From Anthopleura xanthogrammica (taxonomy: Eukaryota; Cnidaria; Anthozoa; Actiniaria; Actiniidae), in the NCBI GenBank assembly GCA_964019055.1, contig OZ025210.1, forward strand, positions 6,467,547 to 6,531,546: a stretch of 64,000 nucleotides of DNA, read 5' to 3'. The notes under the pieces were generated by a model. That model was not told where the DNA came from. It made no database searches and was given only the letters and a program-made list of their open reading frames with translations. Position numbers and translations under genes: made by a program. Of this stretch, positions 61,801 to 64,000 are shown one piece after another (within the stretch, counting starts at the first letter, position 1; every line of letters starts with the position of its first letter).

Positions 61801-64000
61801 ATTTATCTCAAAGGAATGGATTCACTGAGGCACATTCCCCTATATTCGCTTACAGTGTTGTGTCACGAGGAAGCCAGTCAGAATAGCGCTTTCCACGGAT
61901 GACGCGCGTCACAATGATGCATTATGGGATTGAAATGCAGACGAGCAAATCCCAAAACACATGCTAATATGCTGCAACTGGCAATGTTTTCTTGTCTTGT
62001 TGTTTCTAATTCTCGATTCCCCTTATTACCCTTGATACCACTCCTACCAGAATCCGTTTCTGTTTCTTTTGTAGGCCTAATTAACACCATTATCTTGCGA
62101 CTTCCCAAGGATTTGAAATAAACATTTGAAAAAACATTTGAATAAGAAAAATAATTCGAAGAGGATTCTAGTGGTAGTGGTATCAAGACGTAATAAGGGG
62201 AATGGTGAATTCGTGGAAAAACTATGTTTTTTCTACTGATATTGATCTTCTTTTCCTCGTAACCGAAGCCTTTTTTACAAAGTTTGTCCGCTTCGATCTG
62301 ACGAGGCTTTGCGATATTTCTATTTTTGTAACTGTGAAAAATGCTATTCTCTCCCATCTTGTTTTCTACAATGTGATGCATTTCTTCTAATTAGATTTAT
62401 AACCATCATCACAGGTACTGAAGTGGAAATTCCTTGTCCCGTTGGTACATATAACCCAAGCGAGGGAAAGGGCACAGTTCTTGATTGTATCATGTGTACA
62501 GCTGGAAAATACTGTCGGGAACAATCCATAAGTCCTACAGGAGTGTGTGATCCAGGGTTTTATTGTCCGACAAATATCACCAATGAGGTTTCTAGTCTTC
62601 GTATTGGTTCGTACGGACCTAAGCAAGTTCCTTGTCCTAAAGGAACTTATAGAACACTGACGAGCGGGCGTAACGTCTCTGATTGCTCTCAATGTACCAT
62701 TGGAAACTACTGTCCAGAGGGAACAGTAAATCCAATAGTCTGTCCCCTTGGTTTTTATTGCCCTCCTGCTTCTGGTGATCCACAGCCATGTCCAGTTGGA
62801 ACTTTCAATAATCGCAGTGGTATTCATTATATTGAAAACTGTACTGCCTGTACTCCTGGATGGTAAGTGTATTCATTCTTTGAAATGTTTAACTTTTTGA
62901 TAAAGTTTGTCAAATCTCATGTTCATCGTTTGCTTAGGTACTGTGATGCTCAAGGTCTACCTATCCCCCGTGCTCAGTGTGACCCAGGCTATGTTTGTTA
63001 CAAGGGTGCATATATTGGTACCCCCACTGACGGCGTAACTGGTCGACCATGTCCCGAGGGAACATTCTGTGTGACTGGTTCCTATGAGTATCAGTCATGC
63101 AGCCCAGGTACCTATAGTAAAAGCGCCGGTGCAACAAACAACCAAGATTGCCAGGTCTGTGACCCTGGGTATTACTGTTCAAAGAAAGAGCTTACCAAAC
63201 CGGAAGGCCCATGTAACCGCGGTTACTACTGCCCAGCAGGATCACGTAGTCCAAATGAAACTCTCACTCCAAAGGGGTATTTCACTCCTGATGGAGCATC
63301 AGACAAACAACCCTGTTTGCCCGGAACATATCAACCACACGAAGGCAAAAGTAACTGTCTACCTTGCCCGAATGGGTACTATTGTCCAACTAAGAACATG
63401 AGCGAAGCAACAATATGTCGAGCTGGTTTCTACTGCCCAATTGGAAGCGAGAAAGCTAATGCATGTCCAGAAGGAACGTACAGCAATTACACTAGAGAAT
63501 TTTCCAACTCCAGTTGTAAGAGTTGTCCACCAGGAAAATATTGTAATCCAACAGCCCAGACCTACCCAACAGGTAAAGTAACAATACAATACATTATGAT
63601 AGGAAAGGAATAATTTTATAACATAACAATGTCTTCTATACGCATATAGAATTTTTCGTGTGAATTTCTAAAAAAATGTGGACGATGTTCTGTGATCAAT
63701 CATTGTGACTGTATGGACAACAATCTCATGGGCTGTGTTTGTTGCAAGGGTTGTCGTCAATCCTTTCCCGGGTGCTCGTGAAGCCGTTGCCCTGACGTTT
63801 CACAATTGTTGTTTACCTTGCCGCCCCTTTTCTTCAAATTGCAAATATTTTGTGAATTGGATCTGCAAATAATTTTGTTGTTTTCTAAAACAATTTTTTA
63901 TTATTTTTAGCGGATTGCGACGCTGGGCATATCTGTTTTGGAGGTGCCACCAGAGGTAACCCGACCTTCGAAAAGGGTGTTTTGGAATGGGGAAGAGTCT
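49775..64000 (+). CDS. giant secreted cysteine-rich repeat protein (ephrin-receptor-like/GCC2_GCC3 type), partial at the 3' end
   Basis: Eighteen exons join without a frame break: 49775-49889, 50005-50125, 51305-51392, 51697-52406, 54035-54159, 54995-55123, 55458-55832, 56605-56776, 57332-57610, 57902-58030, 58538-58722, 59340-59453, 59761-60585, 60721-61029, 61299-61628, 62415-62862, 62938-63572, 63911-64000. They give about 1,726 residues with the end off the window. A signal sequence (core about residues 17-31) is followed entirely by tandem cysteine-rich units. Up to exon 12 a unit is about 32 residues with four cysteines (C-x2-G-x-Y...C-x2-C-x4-C). From exon 13 it is about 55-60 residues with six (CPxGYYCP...PCPxGTY...C-x2-C...YC). 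N-glycosylation sequons are frequent. An in-frame TGA lies 51 bases before the ATG, supporting the start. The protein should be extracellular or form an ectodomain. The specific function is unknown, and large TNFR/EGF-like matrix proteins are the nearest general comparison. Confidence 0.88.
50005..50125 (+). CDS. cysteine-rich gene, exon 2
   Basis: Residues 39-78. The dense opening PCDCSACGSQCSGNIDCPAG is unlike the later regular units and may be an N-terminal cap. Acceptor AATGTGTAG, donor GTAAGT, phase 1 to 2. Confidence 0.85.
51305..51392 (+). CDS. cysteine-rich gene, exon 3
   Basis: Residues 79-108, FCPGGRNASQPCPSGYYTQS through GGCE. Acceptor TTTTAATTTTAG, donor GTAAGC, phase 2 to 0. Confidence 0.85.
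51697..52406 (+). CDS. cysteine-rich gene, exon 4 (short-unit array)
   Basis: Residues 109-344, with about seven consecutive ~32-residue four-cysteine units, e.g. CSNGFYSAQGNSTCSICPAG. Acceptor ATTTCCAG; donor is a weak GTATTT after GATTCGAG; phase 0 to 2. Confidence 0.88.
52947..53951. repeat. tandem pair of ~500-bp hairpin-containing elements
   Basis: Copy 1 (about 52947-53464) and copy 2 (about 53468-53951) are nearly identical; copy 2 lacks one gattcggactcaaaatagtg unit and has small indels. Each starts with a ~145-bp hairpin (gtgcaatttggtctgatatc / gatatcagaccaaaattgca, loop near ccgcgtagcggg). It continues with a segment bordered by ttattatatccatttt and its inverse aaaatggatataata, and holds several ATTGG/CCAAT motifs. 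Lies in intron 4. Confidence 0.92.
54035..54159 (+). CDS. cysteine-rich gene, exon 5
   Basis: Residues 345-386, STPSTPCPTGMYSTGGASYN through NPVPCSG. Acceptor TATTTTCAG, donor GTATGT, phase 2 to 1. The preceding intron contains the tandem ~500-bp repeat pair. Confidence 0.86.
54995..55123 (+). CDS. cysteine-rich gene, exon 6
   Basis: Residues 387-429, ATYSLAMWTECKTCPAGYRC through DDAAGYYYSTDS. Acceptor CTCAACTAAAG is pyrimidine-rich upstream; donor GTAAGT; phase 1-1. This unit is less regular than its neighbours. Confidence 0.82.
55458..55832 (+). CDS. cysteine-rich gene, exon 7
   Basis: Residues 430-554, from MIDCASCPNATTGKICLS to PPQPCSS, about three to four units. Acceptor TTTTTGCTAG, donor GTAATA, phase 1-1. 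Confidence 0.86.
56254..56550. repeat. 97-bp tandem repeat, 3 copies
   Basis: Units begin gatgtaaataacaataaaac at 56254, 56351 and 56448. Each contains ccatgttggttga and tcaaccaacatgg, 13-base perfect inverted arms about 40 bases apart. Copies differ mainly in the ggc(a/g/-)gct end. Intron 7 of the cysteine-rich gene, ending about 55 bases before exon 8. Confidence 0.95.
56605..56776 (+). CDS. cysteine-rich gene, exon 8
   Basis: Residues 555-611, GTYSVAEAVSCINCLPGVAC through FYCPLT. Acceptor TTGCTAG, donor GTAAGT, phase 1 to 2. The 97-bp tandem repeat lies just upstream in the intron. Confidence 0.87.
56891..57207. mobile_element. MITE of the acaacattgcgcgcaatatt family, with a nested insertion
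   Basis: Left end cacacggtgcaacattgcgc-gcaatattccaggc and right end gcctggaatattgcgcgcaa-tgttgcaccgtgt are a perfect inverted match over about 33 bp. Another, older member lies at 21806-21965. A second MITE sits inside it at 56931-57086. Intron 8 of the cysteine-rich gene. Confidence 0.88.
56931..57086. mobile_element. nested MITE (aatagcccacttc...gaagtgggctatt)
   Basis: Ends aatagcccacttc and gaagtgggctatt are inverted. The inner blocks gcacaaaggtctcagtacga-ggctc and gagcctcacgttgaaatctt-tgtgc are also inverted. It interrupts the outer element between ccaggc and aatgttgc. Confidence 0.85.
57332..57610 (+). CDS. cysteine-rich gene, exon 9
   Basis: Residues 612-704, from LRCSSGTYSEAGAVACTSCP to DCTPCKAG, about three short units. 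Acceptor TGATTACAG, donor GTAAGT, phase 2-2. Confidence 0.88.
57714..57790. repeat. T-run/G-run with tacgca/ccgctacg fragment
   Basis: Homopolymer tracts (T about 13, G about 13), then caatacgcagccccc and gggccgctacgcagg, resembling ends of the 34024-34216 element. A similar fragment with a longer G run lies at about 58105-58150. Both are intronic. Confidence 0.55.
57902..58030 (+). CDS. cysteine-rich gene, exon 10
   Basis: Residues 705-747, YYCPRIDSRIEKACDLGFFS through CPYQNRDY. Acceptor TTATTTATAG, donor GTAAGT, phase 2-2. One unit. Confidence 0.87.
58538..58722 (+). CDS. cysteine-rich gene, exon 11
   Basis: Residues 748-809, REPCPNGTYSLGAQIECKMC through FQCADPS. Acceptor TTTTTCTAG, donor GTAACA, phase 2 to 1. 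The next intron carries the 375-bp octanucleotide repeat. Confidence 0.87.
58865..59239. repeat. (TTGCTTTC)n octanucleotide repeat, ~375 bp, ~47 units
   Basis: Perfectly regular ttgctttcttgctttc through the whole block, preceded by a C/T-rich stretch (58790-58860) and ending ctttcag at 59241. Intron 11 of the cysteine-rich gene. The eight-residue periodic frames (LLSCFLAF) in three forward frames are artefacts of the 8-base period. Confidence 0.97.
59340..59453 (+). CDS. cysteine-rich gene, exon 12
   Basis: Residues 810-847, APAPCPAGTYSNTGWSSCLS through SSSSTPTD. Acceptor ATATCTTTAG, donor GTAAGC, phase 1-1. The Ser/Thr-rich end may be a linker before the longer units begin. Confidence 0.86.
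59761..60585 (+). CDS. cysteine-rich gene, exon 13 (first long-unit array)
   Basis: Residues 848-1122, the largest exon seen. After GVCKTGGWCDGQTFHPCGPG the units lengthen to about 55-60 residues with six cysteines, e.g. CPPGYYCPESTRAGNQFACH. Acceptor TTTTTTCAAAG, donor GTAACC, phase 1-1. Confidence 0.88.
60721..61029 (+). CDS. cysteine-rich gene, exon 14
   Basis: Residues 1123-1225, GTPSPTKFPCPPGTFTSSSD through HPEHCPI. Lacks an internal ATG-led frame but is open throughout. Acceptor TTTTCTTAG, donor GTAAGG, phase 1-1. Confidence 0.87.
61299..61628 (+). CDS. cysteine-rich gene, exon 15
   Basis: Residues 1226-1335, GTYMPYGYNTTTSTTSGKPA (a Thr-rich stretch), then CLPCLAGHYC units through HYCPQ. 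Acceptor CCTTTTCAG, donor GTAACG, phase 1-1. Confidence 0.88.
62010..62212. mobile_element. hairpin MITE in intron 15 (~203 bp)
   Basis: attccccttattacccttga-taccact-ctaccagaatcc on the left pairs with ggattctagtggtagtggta-tca-taataaggggaat on the right. The interior is non-coding. Arms of about 42 bp have a few mismatches. Confidence 0.8.
62415..62862 (+). CDS. cysteine-rich gene, exon 16
   Basis: Residues 1336-1484, GTEVEIPCPVGTYNPSEGKG through NCTACTPG. Acceptor ATCATCACAG, donor GTAAGT, phase 1 to 2. Confidence 0.88.
62938..63572 (+). CDS. cysteine-rich gene, exon 17
   Basis: Residues 1485-1696, WYCDAQGLPIPRAQCDPGYV through PTAQTYPT. Long six-cysteine units continue. Acceptor TTTGCTTAG, donor GTAAAG, phase 2 to 1. 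Confidence 0.88.
63911..64000 (+). CDS. cysteine-rich gene, exon 18 (cut by the window edge)
   Basis: Residues 1697-1726, ADCDAGHICFGGATRGNPTF then EKGVLEWGRV. Acceptor TTATTTTTAG; open to the window end. A GGTAAC at 63954 could be an earlier donor, but the frame reads on coherently. Confidence 0.78.

Overview
This is animal nuclear DNA. Genes are sparse, introns are long with GT..AG borders, the background is AT-rich, and short hairpin (MITE-like) elements and microsatellites are common. The protein families (an Ig/FN3 adhesion receptor, a rhodopsin-type receptor, a giant secreted cysteine-rich repeat protein) together with the style of the hairpin repeats suggest a cnidarian, probably an anthozoan. 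That placement is inference from general familiarity, not from a search.

Four genes are supported. (1) Positions 31-15537, minus strand: nine coding exons, with the 3' end cut by the window. They encode a signal peptide, five Ig domains, two FN3 domains and a membrane segment, one domain per exon, and every intron is phase 1. The order and several motifs fit the Turtle/IGSF9 family. (2) Positions 29445-31342, minus strand: a two-exon, 183-residue single-RRM protein resembling RBM7/RBM11. (3) Positions 44550-45632, plus strand: an intronless coding region for a 360-residue class A GPCR of neuropeptide-receptor type. Its DRY motif reads NRF, and a MITE begins a few bases after its stop codon. 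(4) Positions 49775-64000, plus strand: at least 18 exons, open at the right edge. They encode a signal sequence and about 1,690 residues of tandem cysteine-rich repeats of the ephrin-receptor-like/GCC2_GCC3 type. The repeats change from about 32-residue, four-cysteine units to about 55-60-residue, six-cysteine units around exon 13. The function is unknown, and this is the best candidate in the window for something undescribed.

Layout: the adhesion gene fills the left 15.5 kb, and its introns hold many hairpin elements. From 15.6 to 28.4 kb I recognise no gene. The RRM gene at 29.4-31.3 kb has a 218-bp hairpin in its only intron. From 31.4 to 44.3 kb I again recognise no gene, only microsatellites and a 56-bp tandem repeat. 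The GPCR lies at 44.5-45.6 kb, and the cysteine-rich gene runs from 49.8 kb to the right edge. The four genes are not an operon and have no evident shared pathway. Two are surface or secreted proteins of cell contact or extracellular matrix type, one is a signalling receptor and one is nuclear.

Several repeat families occur more than once here: two hairpin families that sit side by side at both 8.1-8.7 kb and 28.4-29.1 kb, a TTAA-flanked family, a family starting with tatagacccc, a nested MITE-in-MITE at 56.9 kb, a tandem pair of ~500-bp elements at 53 kb, and a 97-bp unit in triplicate at 56.3 kb. No tRNA, rRNA or CRISPR array was recognised.
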